This document shows, piece after piece, positions 40,064-51,733 of a stretch of DNA of 64,000 bases. Position 1 is the first letter of the stretch; each line of letters starts with the position of its first letter. The notes under the pieces are model-generated. The model was given only the letters and a program-made list of their open reading frames with translations. It was not told where the DNA came from and made no database searches. The translations under genes and the position numbers were made by a program. This DNA comes from Chondrus crispus (lineage: Eukaryota > Rhodophyta > Florideophyceae > Gigartinales > Gigartinaceae), in assembly GCF_000350225.1 (NCBI RefSeq), contig NW_005179228.1:1-64000 (forward strand). Direction: 5' to 3'.

Positions 40064-41139
40064 TTACACAAGCGCATGTCTTTTCATGTGATTCATACTA
40101 TCAAGACCCTTTATGCATATATGGTAGAGAGAAAGGCATATATATGTGGGCGTCAATTCATCGAAAACACACGAGAAATCGCATGACGGCATCCAAAACC
40201 ACCGTGCTCTAGAATTTCTCGCCAAAGCATGATTGAAAAGTACCATAAAAGTGACCAGAAGGGAACATACCGATACTAATTCAGTGTCTCTCTTTTCATG
40301 GACAGGTTTCAACTTGATGAGCATGCCCCGTCGGATCCGGGGCGACACCTTGAGAAATGCTGACCCCTGCATACTGTACAGGGAGTAACATTGCTGGAGA
40401 AGGTCAACAGGGACTTGGTGTGTCCTTGGAGGTGTTGTCACAACGCCCACGGTGGGCGCAGTCGCAGAAATAGGTCAACTGGAAAAACGTAATCGGATAC
40501 CCGATACAAAAGTACGTTTGGACGTTTGGACGTGCCTGTAAGTTCATCGTCGTAGTTTTCTAGCTCTTCCCTGCCCAGATGAATTGATTGTGTTATCGGA
40601 TAATACAACAATCCATCGACCAAACTATATGTACATATCGCGCCACACATGGCACAAAACCAAGAATAGGATTTCTCTTCTGCTAGTTCAGTCGACAATG
40701 CACGGAGCTTAGTGTGCAGTACTGCGCGGCACCATAGACTAAAAGAGTTAATATCCGAATTGCGTTTAGGTTCAGGATGATTTATCATTCCTGTATCTAA
40801 TCCTGCACTAAATAGGTAGAGTTCGTGCAAAACTGGCATGATTAAAAAGAAGAAAGCGGCTTCGAGACGATGGTAATTAAATAATGAGGCCAGTCGCATG
40901 AGTACTCTCCGAGACTCAGTCTATGCTTGGAGCAACCGTCTATTGTTCCAAACATAGAAACTACGCGTCTGATGTATGTATAAAAAAATCTTTTGAATGA
41001 GTTCAATTCCGGAATGGATCTTGCCATTGCAATTGAATGTCCGCAGCTTGCATATGTAGTCTGGACATATATCGATTTCATCCCCAAAACCTTTGACCAG
41101 ATCCACCCCCGAGCCGCGCCAGATCAGGAACGTTGCCAT
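40064..41139 (-). pseudogene. Unrecognised minus-strand open stretches
   Basis: Three partly overlapping open stretches (41139-40921, 40899-40438 with 153 codons, 40450-40064 with 128 codons). The 153-codon piece (SLFNYHRLEAAFFFLIMPVLHELYLF, YYPITQSIHLGREEL) looks protein-like, with one hydrophobic helix, but matches no family I know. May be one degraded gene. Confidence 0.25.
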
Positions 41140-41909
41140 GTTGACAAACGTTGTCGTTTAGATTCTGAATCATAGTGTAGATAAGACGGGAAAGGCATAT
41201 ATTGATCCCGACATCCGCATCAGACTGTTTCCGTTGGAGAGAAGAAAAAGAAACCGACGCGTTTCCTCACTTTGCATTTGAAATATACAAAGCGTTAGTA
41301 GAGCCAATGAAGCGAATCACCACGATCGAGAAATCCCAAGTAGAGGAACGATAAACGCAGCAAAAGAAACGTAAGAAACAATTAGATGTTGATCGGAACT
41401 GAGAAAATAAGGCAGCGAGAGAAGCATTTGATACCCATTTGGGAGTGATGAAAGGGCCCCTCAGCTGAAAAAACATCTCAAGTGGCCCGAGAAAAAGATA
41501 GCACATTGACGTGACAGAAGAAAGGTAGTTCTCCGACGATTGCATTTACTCGGTAGAAACAGGCCCAGGGCACAAATCCAATCGAAGTTATGAGTGCGTA
41601 ACTGAACAAGAAATATCTGCGATGGACGCTTATGGTAAGTTCGAATCAGTCAAGGATAAACAGAAGATCTTCTGATACGAACAAGGGTTTGAAATGCTTG
41701 GCTTGGAATCGCTGCGAAAAAGGGTATGCACAGAATGCGACTGTAGTTGGCCAGTCGACAAGGTGAAGTTTTTGCATATGATAGATGGAAAAGAGGTATG
41801 TGCTTGGGTGAGAAAGCTTCAACCTGTCCAGAGAAGGCCAGTGAGTCTGAAGGCGTACTACGATGTTTCGGCTTTCTTTCCCACCCTCCGACGAGGATTT
41901 CTTTTCTGA

Positions 41910-42884
41910 ATGGGAGTTGAAGAGGAAATGTTTCAGGGCGGAAGTAGAGTGGTAATGCTTATTGTTTGTGATTCATGCGAACGAAGTTTGAGAAGCGGTA
42001 CAGAAAAGCCGCCAAAATTTGCCATTGCAAATGGGTTTGACATTGGTACATTGCCCGTCGACCTGCCCGAAGCCACACAAATCGAACGAAGACTCACGAG
42101 CATGACGTCTGTAGAAATACACGCCACGGTCCTACGCGGGAAGCGCTCTTTCATCAGAGGACATGTTTCTACAATATGCATGGATCCAGCATCCATGCGC
42201 CGAAGATTACCAAACTTCCTTGGAAATGAAAACTTCTTTCTGGTAATCATAGGCAGGAAGCTCACACCCGTTCAGGAGGTGGTTTCGTATCGAAGAAAAG
42301 GCTTCTCGATAGACGCATATATCAAGTCAGGAGCGATTTTCGTCATCCTGACGCCAAACGATGTCGGTACAATTGCAATTGCGGTTCTTTCCGGGAGTGT
42401 AAAACTGTAAGATATCTAAAGCGCGAGACTTGAAAGTCTCCTGTGTCACGCAAAGTGGATACTTATTGCTGGAATGGATCGAAATGCATGTTCCGAATAT
42501 TTTAAAATAGTCTGTGATGCGTTCTTGACAGAAATTCTTCAGTTTGACCGGAATTGTGGAAGATTAATGAAGGGAGGTGGTCTCTTGGGTTATGTTAAGG
42601 CATACATTGGTGCTGTCGAAACTCAGAAGAATGCAACATCGCACATGCATTGCGGGGTGGTAGTCGAAGGGCTTCTTCGAGGAGCGCACGACTTTTCGAA
42701 ACGCTGCAGTGACAGAGAAGATGGAGCGAGGTTCAAATCTCGTTTTTGCGCATGCGTTAATAGCGTCGTATCAAGCTTTGCCGAGCTTGACAGAGGGTTC
42801 GGATGTAATGGTACCGGTAGCATTAGACCCGAAACCTCTGTGTCCATCATGTGGAAGTCAGGACGGTCTAACCCCGCTAGATAA
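41910..42884 (+). pseudogene. Helitron Rep (HUH endonuclease) region
   Basis: The N-domain shows the Helitron pattern CDSCERSL, PPKFAIANGFDIGTLPVDLP, RGHVSTI, RLPNFLGNE and IFVILTPNDVG. The segment between LPNFLGN and IFVILTPND is much shorter than usual, so a central deletion is likely. After a stop at 42408, the Rep core continues in another frame: NACSEYFKIVCDAFLTEIL, FDRNCGRLMKGGGLLGYVKAYIGAVETQ and the metal-binding HUH (SHMHC, HMH at 42641-42649). Would nick and rejoin the transposon ends. Disrupted. Confidence 0.85.
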
Positions 42885-45029
42885 AATATCTAGGGAAGCC
42901 TTGCGAGAGATTCCATGTTACAAGCGCCCGATTCCAACGTCAATGTGCAGTGTTTGCAAAATGGCTTTTGGTGCGACGACTGTCATCCGGAGTGAGGTCA
43001 GAAGGCTTAAGCCAAGCGTCCAGGGTCTTTATGGATATGGATACTGAAACCTACTCGATTCCTGCAGAGCCGAATAACAGGGACAGCTACGACCTCACAG
43101 AAGTTCATTGCTTGCTTCCAGGAAGGTTGACATGGCCGATAAAAGCTCCGGAAGAAATGGAAACAACTACAGCAAAGATCGATACAGTGTATAGGCTACG
43201 GCTCGTCCAGATATTACTCTTCACTCAAGAGCACAATTATCGGCATGTGTACTCATGTTTCGAGCAAAGGTTGGCGTCAAAGTTCGGTATATGCAGATAT
43301 TCCTCCCCGAGAAAGCCCGTCTAGAATACCCGCATCCCTGAGGGCCTCCATGTGGCTATGGAGAGGCTTCCTCATGATGAGTATATGAACCCATAAAAAG
43401 ATGTCTTGACACTGCTTCACCGGTCCAGTCATGACATAGGATTTGTTGTGGGCGGCGGTAACACAGACACGGTTTACTTTTGCCTGAAATACGTGACAAA
43501 GATCCAGCATGATGATGAACTGATTGAGAAGGTTTTAACGGAATCATTTCATCGGCATACTATAAAATATCAAAACGGATGCAAGACGGACTTCCATTTC
43601 AAATCTCTCGATTGCAAGGTCACGCATAAACTCGATGGCCGTAGGTTTGTCACGAAAGCAAGAAGTATCGGTAACAATGTGCGCCTTGCATCTACGCCAG
43701 AAGACAGCTTTGATATCATCACATGATTTAGCTGCCCTAATGCTGGCCCAGACCATGTGTATCATCTTGAAACGGAAGCATGAGGACAGCTTGATCGCAA
43801 TGAACAGAGAAAATATGTGACGTGTCCACAATACCTTCATTTTTTGTAACGCCCTGCACAGATGGCGAAGAAATCAATGATGGAGTATTTGTCTAAGTTC
43901 AAAAGGGAACGAGTTGGAGCTGCTGATAATGACGGATCTACTGAGATAAAACCTGTCAGATACATGTTTTCCGAAAGACATCTTTTGGAAGGGACACATG
44001 CCATCCGTTGCTGAAGTGTTAATGTAGTCCCAGATGTTGTCGGTCGTCGATTTCCATATAGAAAAACTGAAAAGCCCAGAAGAGAATGAAAGATATGAAC
44101 TCATAGCTTTGATTCTTACATTTCCATTCCGTTTCGATCGAGATATTATCCAAGGAAGGCGGTCATATTGGGAATCTCTACAAGAATTTAAGAATTCCAC
44201 ACTTTTGTGAAAAGAAGAGAGAGGTCCTCGAAATGATGCAGTAGTATCACAATTCAAAGAGGGCGCCAGAGGTTGAAAGAAGGAATAAGATGCACATGTA
44301 GGTGACTACATAGACCGCTATGATGATACCGTCGACTTCGATCAAGTCATGACGATGCCATAGGAGCTGGGTATCAAGGAAGCCCCGTGTGGAGAAGAAT
44401 CCTTGCACATTGAGGCAATCTGTGCCTCGATTACATCAGCAATGATAGCTGGATCTGGAATGTGGACAAATGAAGGCATGATTTCCGCAGAGACCAAGGA
44501 AATGGCATATACTGCCACAGAAAATGCCTGCATCAGATATGTCGCAGGAAACAATTTGGTGTCAACACCCTTGTAGGTGTCCTGGCCTGGAATGGCACAA
44601 ATCCCCGTCGTTCAGGTTCCCGGAAACATCTCATCTCACGGAGATATCACTAAAAAGGCCTAACGAATATGCTGACGTGTCATCCATATCCTCTACAGAG
44701 GTGAACCGACAGATAGAGGTCATGAAGGCGGAGGTTATTGGTAATCTCCGAATATGCGATCGTATGCCAGATGAAAAGCGAAACCCCCCAAAGTTGTATT
44801 CGTACAAATGCCATGCAAGAGAGTGAGGTCGAAGCAACTGTTCAGATAGTCATGAAAGGACTAGGGACAGAAACTTCCGCGCGTGATGATCAACCTAGAG
44901 GGGAAGTGGACCGGACTTTCGATGAATCATCTGATGGAACCAATTTCCAATCATCATCAACTCAACGAGCTAGATTTTGGAACTGCAGGAACTGCACTCT
45001 TGAATAGGATACAAATCGAAAGAAATCCA
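42885..45029. pseudogene. Helitron central region, heavily frameshifted
   Basis: CPSCGSQDGL near 42840 and MCSVCKMAF near 42945 look like the Cys-rich region after Rep. After that only short open stretches occur in all frames, with occasional plausible pieces (e.g. 43406-43726). Treated as degraded Helitron sequence. Confidence 0.5.
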
Positions 45030-46480
45030 TTTGAACCCTCAAGTCATGACGGGGAGAAAACGGCATTCCTCATGTACTTGGGAGGAGAGGGTGGCACCGA
45101 GAAGACAAGAGTTATAAAAGCGCGGCAGCACCTGTAACTGCATTGCGGAAGACCAAGAGCAGTCCGAACATGCGCACCGACTGGAATTGCAGCTTCTTTG
45201 ATTGGCCGACAAACCTTCCACTCTCTCCTGGGAATTAGAGGAAGAAACGATTTCGACTCAAAACGTGTCACAGGCAAGTATAAAGAGGAGCACACGGAAA
45301 CGATAATGATGATTGTAGATAATATTTCCATGCTTAATAGGAAAACTTTTGGTGCTCTTGACGTATTTCTTCATAAGGGGAAAGAAAATGACACTTCTTT
45401 TGGCGGTGTTGTGGTGTCATTGTGCGTGTACCTTTTCAAAATGCCACCTGTGGGAGGCAAATGCGTGTACGACGATCCATCCCTGCCGAAGAGAGGACAT
45501 GATTCCTCGATGAGATTGGATATCAAAGATGGAGAGCCCCGAAATATGTCATCATGTTAAAAGAAAGCACGAGGCACAGGGCAGACCCATACTACGCATC
45601 TTGATTGAAAGGCCAAGAAGAGGAGGACTGACTGCAGCAGATCGTGAAATGCTTAACGAACGAGTGAAAAGGAGATAATTGCGTTCTCAGGCGCCGATTC
45701 AATCAATCAATGGATATGTTCCCCTCTTCTTGAGATCAAAAGAACTGCGAACGTCTCTTAACTGGCAATCCGTGAGGGCTATAAGTGAGAGAAATGGGAT
45801 CAAACCAATAGTCTGTGCGGTAAACTTTCATCACTCGAAGGAATGAGGATCGGAACGCACGACATGAGGAAGCTCTTCACCTGTACGGACACTCAAATGT
45901 CAAACATTCCTCCACTACTTCCACTTGTACCCGAAATGCGAGTTCGTGTCACATGGAATATTTCAGTTGAACGTGGAATCGCGTATGGAACGAAAGGCGT
46001 TTTAGAGGGAGTTAAGTTTGGTCAAGACGCAGCGTTTGAGGATACCACTCTGTTTGACGTGGAATGCCTTCTGGCAAATGAACCACCAATGGCTTTCTTC
46101 CTGCTTGTGCCATCCTGCACCATCCTCCTGAGAAATTAGAAGTGGTTCCCAAGAACCTTTCTGCTGATTCAATTCCGATACAGCCAATGAGGTCAGGAAA
46201 GGTCAAGCCGTCTCTGAAGGGTTGAATAGAGGCTGAGGGAAGCATTGGAATATGACAACTGCCATTTGTTCCTGCCTATGCTTCGACGAAGTACAAAGTG
46301 CAAGGTATCACCGCAGATGCCATTATTGCATTTACTTTCATGAAGGGTTGTTCGGCTCCGCCCCTGTTGCGTCTCTCTGTGTGGTCTTATCGCGAGTGAA
46401 AATGCTTGAATCCTTGTACTTACAAGAGCTCTTAACAGATGACGTGATAAAATACTTCAAGCTCCAGAGGTCTCCACTCG
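45030..46480 (+). pseudogene. Helitron PIF1-like helicase region
   Basis: Walker A GGEGGTEKT (45081-45107; usual GGAGTGKT-type, with Glu before the Lys). Then TFHSLLGIRGR, then Walker B-like MMIVDNISMLN, where the catalytic DE is DN. PPVGGKCVYDDPSL corresponds to helicase motif III. Further on, PLLPLVPEMRVRVTWNISVERGIAYGTKG and a frame with YASTKYKVQGITADAII match the C-terminal helicase motifs. Several frameshifts. A DNA-unwinding role is known for the family; this copy is dead. Confidence 0.85.
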
Positions 46481-46550
46481 AAGAAGGGGAACCGCTGAAG
46501 GGTCTTCATGAGGCAACTCTGAACAATAATGTTGCGATTTTTGTTTGAAA

Positions 46551-46987
46551 TCGAGGCGAGTTACGGCGAAAGAACAATCCCGTCAAATGTTGGCCCATAT
46601 TTGATCATATCGTGCTATTTCCCAAACTCCTATTTCCGTCCTGAATTTCAAACCACACGATTGTCCTTGCAATTAAAACCGAAGTGTCGTCAATCAGACA
46701 CCAAAGGAATATCTGAAGGAAAGCTTGAAAAAAGAATATAAATCACTACGTGCCAAGCCCTTTTTATGTTGTATATTTTCACATTTCAATGGCAATGCAC
46801 TGGTTCGTGATCCGATTTGCACGTGGCTACATATCTATGCTCCGGCCGCAGTATACAATGCAGCTGGAGCATTGATATGTATCTTCCACGTGGAACAAAA
46901 GTAATTGGGCAGGGAGATTTTTTGAGACGAGAACTGTAGTTTTAGAGCGTGATAATAATACAGAAATCGGAGAGACAGGTGTCCGCG
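46551..46987. other. Unassigned sequence
   Basis: AT-rich, no gene recognised. May contain the Helitron 3' end, but no terminal hairpin followed by CTRR could be singled out. Confidence 0.35.
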
Positions 46988-47219
46988 TCAAGCGAAACGC
47001 CTTGAACCAGTCGGTGCATATTGCTTTCGAATTTCAACAATAGAAACGCCCATTTTACGAAGGAGCTCTACAGCAACACTGCAAGATGGTTTCCGGATGG
47101 AAATGAGCTCAAAAGGAAGCTTGTCGCAGTTGACCACAGGGATTTCTTCGATGTGAAAAAGTTTTGAACGAGCACGAAGTGCATCGACTAAACAAAATTT
47201 TGAACAAAAAAAGCATACA
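46988..47219 (-). pseudogene. Unrecognised ORF, right-truncated by the solo LTR
   Basis: About 75 codons (CSKFCLVDALRARSKLFHIEE, VAVELLRKMGVSIVEIRKQY) ending at a stop at 46988. On removal of the solo LTR and one ATACA, the frame joins the open frame at 48186-48393 without interruption. Family unknown. Confidence 0.4.
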
Positions 47220-48185
47220 TGTAGTGCAATACGCACCTGAAAAGGGGGGTGAAAAGAAAGGAAAATATTTGGATATGAAAAGTGGTCCGGGTTGGGGGAC
47301 ACACGTGTGAATAATTGCACAGTTTTAATTTTTAATTATTTTATTTTATTTAGTTAATTAGTTGGCATTAATTTTGCTGACATTAGATTAGATCTAGGAT
47401 CTAGCGCCGCGTGCTACTGTAGTGGCTCCGGCGGGGCGACATATACCTTAGCCCTCTGACGACGAAGTCAGTAAAGGTAACCCGAGTTGCCAGAGTCTGA
47501 TATCGCCTTGGTTGAAGTCCGTCTTTTACAAGACATTTCCTTTCACTACAGATTACTTTATCCTTTGCGCTCGGGGGTCCCCTTTTTCCTTACCAATTTT
47601 CCTTTATTTCTTTATCCTAATTTCCCTTAATCTTGAGTTGGTCCCACCTTGTAGGATTGCGATCCGCAACGTGACGTCATTTGCTATCGGGCTTTTGTGT
47701 TGGTGCACCAGTGGTGCTTTTCTCAGTGTTGGTTCCATTGGAATCTGGTTGCGACCGATCCGTTGTTGGTACTTTGCCATCGGGCAGTACGACGGTGTAG
47801 CGCTGCTACGTTTTCTTCTTTCCCGACGGGCTATGTTGCGACGTCCCCGTCGAAGACCTTATCAAGGGTATAAGGTGTACAAGGCGCTCTTCGAGCATTG
47901 GATTTACGACCCATCGGACCTGGTTTACTCTAACACTCCTCCGAACTCGTCGAGCAGCTGCCTTTACAAGTCTCTACCACCATTTACCGATCCCGGGCTG
48001 GGCCCTTCTCTTTGCCCCCCCTTATCAGGGATCCGAGCTACTGCGGGCCGCAAACCCGCTTAAAGAGGACAGGGAGCTTCGAACACTCCGTAGCGCTGTG
48101 CCGTTGGCAGTTGTTGTTTTTGTTGCTGTTGTTTGTGTTGGACCGTTGGACCTTGGTCTCTGCCTGACAGCCGCATTGCACTACA
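47220..48185 (+). mobile_element. Solo LTR of the element 1 family
   Basis: 966 bp beginning TGTAGTGCAAT and ending GCATTGCACTACA, flanked on both sides by ATACA (47215-47219, 48186-48190). Shares the backbone of the element 1 LTRs (GGGGGGTGAAAAGAAAGG, TTTTAATTTTTAATTATTTT, CTAGCGCCGCG-GCTACTG) but is clearly more diverged. The TATA-like GATATATACC is GACATATACC here. No internal region. Confidence 0.93.
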
Positions 48186-48393
48186 ATACACAGGTAGAAT
48201 TCATCTTCAACCACGGTCCCACCACCACAGTAACCGGTGTGCACAAGAAAGCCGGCGATGGGGCACCGCTGGGGTCAGTGCTACCGGTTTTAATCCAGGC
48301 CGGGAGGAAAATGATCAAGATAAGCGCCAGACTTGTTCGCAATATTGTGATTACCAATGACGACAAGGCAACTTGGAAGTCGTTAAGCAACAT
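48186..48393 (-). pseudogene. Unrecognised ORF, left-truncated by the solo LTR
   Basis: Open frame of about 65 codons including a hydrophobic stretch (LILIIFLPAW). Continues in frame with 46988-47219 once the LTR is removed. The opposite strand is also open here (48190-48511), so the coding strand is uncertain. Confidence 0.3.
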
Positions 48394-48511
48394 AATTGAA
48401 GTGCTCCGTGATTACTATTCTTCGGTTTTCGACAAACAGTATTCTATTTATGGCCCATCACTTCTGCGCAGCCTTCGATACTGTGAAGAACAAGAGCTTC
48501 ACTGCGAGTGA

Positions 48512-49326
48512 AACCCGAAACGTGTGTTCAATTATCACCCCAGACTCTCTGGGATTCTTCTTCTAGCTTGGCCGGCAAAATTGAAACTGTCTGAAGGCGG
48601 GCATGAACCCCTGTGACTAAACCACGAGAGCATACCGAGCTGCATGAACATCCGATCACTATTCACAGACGCCAGGTGAAGCAAAGGGTCCCAGTGGCCG
48701 AATAGGGACCTGGAGATGTTATCTTGTTCTATGAAAACCTTCTGCGCAAAAGTTGTGCTTGCTTATTTACAAATGCAAGAGTGTTCTTTGAATTTATTCC
48801 AACAGAGAAGGCTAAGAAGGGTTTCAACACTCACCATGAGAACGACACGTTTTACGTTTCGATCATTTGATATTGTGTACTGCGTATGTTCATTTCGTGG
48901 CAAACTCATCAATAAGAGGCGAAAATTCTTCCGATTTCTGTCGAATTCGTTGTAAATGCAATTTTTTGCATGCATTTAGTGGAATTTCTCAGAGATTTCC
49001 TTCAAGACAGCCATTGGAAATTCGTCTCTCTTTCCAAGCACCTCTTTTGGATCAAATCCTTCAAGATCAATATATATTGATATATATTAAAGAGTACTCT
49101 TTCTATAGAAAGAGTAGTCTCATCGTCGCTGACGTGTCCGCGCTTTTTGGTCGCGGCTGTTTTTCCTTCGTCTTGATCACAGACGACTCTTTTCATTCGC
49201 ATGCCGAACTTCGTGCAGCTTCATCTAATGATTTCGTAGTGCTCTCGCCAGAAAACGCTCTATTTTGCGCTTGCCATATCCTATACTGCCCATATCGACC
49301 GCCAGTACATCAAAAAGGAGTTTAGT
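48512..49326. other. Unassigned sequence
   Basis: No gene recognised. A small inverted repeat (TATATTGATATATAT and AAGAGTACTCTTTCTATAGAAAGAG) lies at 49069-49115. Confidence 0.4.
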
Positions 49327-50031
49327 TCAAACGGCCCGATGAGCTCGTTCCAGAGACCTCTCCAGTTCATCAATGAGATGTTCAAATATTCTGAAGCGGC
49401 ATGTTTTCGCCGCCCTCAGATGGTAATTTAGATAGTTTATACTTATTTTGGAGTGACCAATGCAAGTGACTCCGAGCGCTCGAGCTCCCAAATGGAGGGG
49501 AGGTGGAAACCTTTCGATAATATAGTCAACGTCAATAGAACTCAGCGGGACTGGTTTATTACCTTCTTTTTGAATGACGTCGATTGCAGTTCGCAACTGG
49601 CTGAGTTTCGCCAAAACTGATCTTGGAGAAGGTTTCGGATCGAGCGTTGCAGTATACTGATGTGCAAACAAAAGGTCAGCCTCCGTGGAAAGTGTTTCCT
49701 CCCTCTTGGTGTTAGTATTAATTTTGACACACTGCGCAACCACTCTCGTCAACCCAGATGCTTGTACTGCTTCGAACTGCTGATGCCCCTGAATAACAGG
49801 TGAGCGGCCTCGTCTAACTTTCCACAAAAGGATAGGATCGCTCCGACGAAATCCGGAACCTTGAAGCTCCTTGCTGATCTCAGTCACGTTTGTTTCAGTG
49901 GATGGTCGTAGCCTCTGACCAGATTTCAGAAGCTCCGCACATACTGATACGGGCTTCCTTTGAAAAACGGCATCGCGGACCTTCTCTTCAATGAAAACAT
50001 CCCAGTAGTTTCTTCTTTTCTCTCGTGACAT
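49327..50031 (-). CDS. Protein with a ParB/sulfiredoxin-like motif
   Basis: Intact 234 codons from ATG 50031. The N-terminus is basic (MSREKRRNYWDV). About residues 70-110 read GFRRSDPILLWKVRRGRSPVIQGHQQFEA, then VQASGLTRVVAQCVKI (split here into two strings). This has the ParB/Srx-fold pattern: a PI strand, a v..GH..feA element (GHQQFEA) and a following strand. Family members with this fold act as CTPase/nuclease-like DNA-partition proteins or as sulfiredoxin; which applies is not clear. The C-terminal half is helical. A transposon origin is possible, since the region upstream resembles that of the broken gene at 39352. ATG is the first in frame after a region of minisatellite DNA. Confidence 0.5.
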   Translation of the reverse strand: MSREKRRNYWDVFIEEKVRDAVFQRKPVSVCAELLKSGQRLRPSTETNVTEISKELQGSGFRRSDPILLWKVRRGRSPVIQGHQQFEAVQASGLTRVVAQCVKINTNTKREETLSTEADLLFAHQYTATLDPKPSPRSVLAKLSQLRTAIDVIQKEGNKPVPLSSIDVDYIIERFPPPLHLGARALGVTCIGHSKISINYLNYHLRAAKTCRFRIFEHLIDELERSLERAHRAV

Positions 50032-50304
50032 GGCACATCACAAATGTCAAGCTCGATGTGCTTCACAAATAGTACTTGTGTGACCAATTGGTTGCGTAAC
50101 AGGTGGAGTTGAGCATGTGGGAGTGTGGGCCCGGCGGCTTGGTGGGCAGTGAGACCGATAGTGAGGCATGACAAGCCAGACGCGTCTCAGATGTTTGGTA
50201 TGCAGCGGGGCGTCTCAACAGAAGGGCACTCCATATTGAAATGATCCTGTAGTCTTTGAATGCTCGTGCTTACGACGAGTCGGGTGAACGGTGAGGTTTG
50301 TGAG

Positions 50305-50560
50305 GTTAGACGTTTGTAGATGTCGGTGCAGCGGCTTGGAGTGGATATCAGCGCGGCAACTTGGTGCGGATGTCGGCTTAGCGGTTTGGCGAGGAAGTCA
50401 GTGCGGCTGCTTTGCGTGTATATCGGCCTGGAGGCTTGGGGTGGATGCCGGCTCGGAGACGGCGGCTTGCAGCGGATGTCGGCGCGACGGCTTGGTGTGG
50501 ATGTCGGCTCGGCAGCGGCGGCTTGGCGTGGATGTCCGCACGGCCGTTTGGTAGGCTGTC
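50305..50560. repeat. 25-bp minisatellite with 31-bp variants
   Basis: Units like GATGTCGG(C/T)(G/T)C(A/G)GCGGCTTGG(A/T)GTG, about nine copies. Most are 25 bp, and two carry a 6-bp insertion (GGCGGC-type). Lies about 280 bp upstream of the ParB-like ORF. Confidence 0.8.
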
Positions 50561-50599
50561 TGATGAGATAAGCCGCATACGTCCCAGATATTCTATGTG

Positions 50600-51619
50600 A
50601 GGTGGGAGGCTTCGGTTGTGATGAAAGTTTCACTCGGAATGTTCATGTGGTTGTTGTTTTGTTGAGCGCACGAGGGTTCACGTGGGAGCGTCTCAATAGC
50701 GCTCGAATCCCTCTTCCGTGGATTGCTGGGCCAAAGTGTACGTGTCCAGCATCTTTGGGTTTCACGAGCCTTCGTGAAACGTTATTTCCGATTCAAATAA
50801 GGCATTTTGGATGTTCTATCTGTTTTCTTTTCGCACAGGCGTACATATGCGTATGGCTTTTCCGTGAACTTTCCACGGACACGCATCGCAGATAGTATGA
50901 TCCCGCTTTGATTTATCTTCATCAACAAATTACTATCAGAGCACAATTGAAGCCCATGACGGAGGCTGTTTCATTCATTTCTCCGCCTGCTTCTACTCCC
51001 CATCGACAAGTCCGACCTGTTTCCCTATTTGCAACGCCTTTCATTCTGCGAGAAGTAAAAAAAGGGTCCGTATGAAAGAGCCAAAAGCTTAAGAGCGGTA
51101 CAATGTTCGAACAGTTTGGTTAGCCGGTGACAGAGCGTAGATATGAAATTACATAATTGCTGGACTCGATTGCGGATGGTACAATGCGGGTACACTGTAA
51201 GCGTCATCACTACGGTCAGTGAGGCAACGTATTGGCACGTACAAAGTTCCTTAGGTTGTGAATGCGGGCGTCAAGTTTGCAAATAAACGCTCCCTACCGG
51301 TTACGTACGTCGGCTTCAAAAAGAGTTTGTATCAAAGTGAGCTACCGCAAGAAGTTTACGAAGAGCATCAAGGGAAGTGATGACTCACCTTTCTCTGCAG
51401 ATAAATTCGTTCCTTTCGTGAACACCCGTTCGCCTCTATACTCGTGGTCACCTCTGCAAACAGCCGTGCCGACAGCACCACCCCGTTCCTCCCAAAAAGA
51501 GAAGATACTTCACAGAAGTGAACACGTGTAACGCGCGGTCCCCTTTTTGGTATTGGTGTTCTTTGCGATGCATGCATCGCGAGTCCTAGACGTTTCCGCG
51601 GAAACAAAAAGGAAACAAA
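50600..51619. other. Unassigned sequence
   Basis: No gene recognised. The portion from about 51510 (ACACGTGTAACG, TCCTAGACG) aligns with 35900-36010 as the outer part of the Sel1-family 3' flank. Confidence 0.4.
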
Positions 51620-51733
51620 AAGAAAGGTTTTTATTCCAATTCCTGAAAAAAATTGAATACATTACAGTGTATTGGGGTGTGACTGTACAGTATGAGCCTT
51701 TCGGGCGGATTGGCGCCAAGACTTGGGTTCAAC

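Larger units (their letters stand above)
41694..46550 (+). mobile_element. Helitron-type rolling-circle transposon, decayed
   Basis: Segments of a Rep/helicase protein appear in order in alternating frames: helitron helicase-like N-domain (41910-42410), HUH Rep domain (42474-42690), Cys-rich linker (42840-42970), PIF1-type helicase (45030-46480). Ends (5' TC, 3' hairpin-CTRR) were not identified, so the limits are those of the coding remains. Confidence 0.85.

Noticed and set aside
40064..41139. Host membrane protein gene
   Set aside because: One hydrophobic stretch in broken frames is insufficient evidence.
50305..50560. CRISPR or iteron array
   Set aside because: 25-bp units are head-to-tail without spacers; an ordinary minisatellite pattern.
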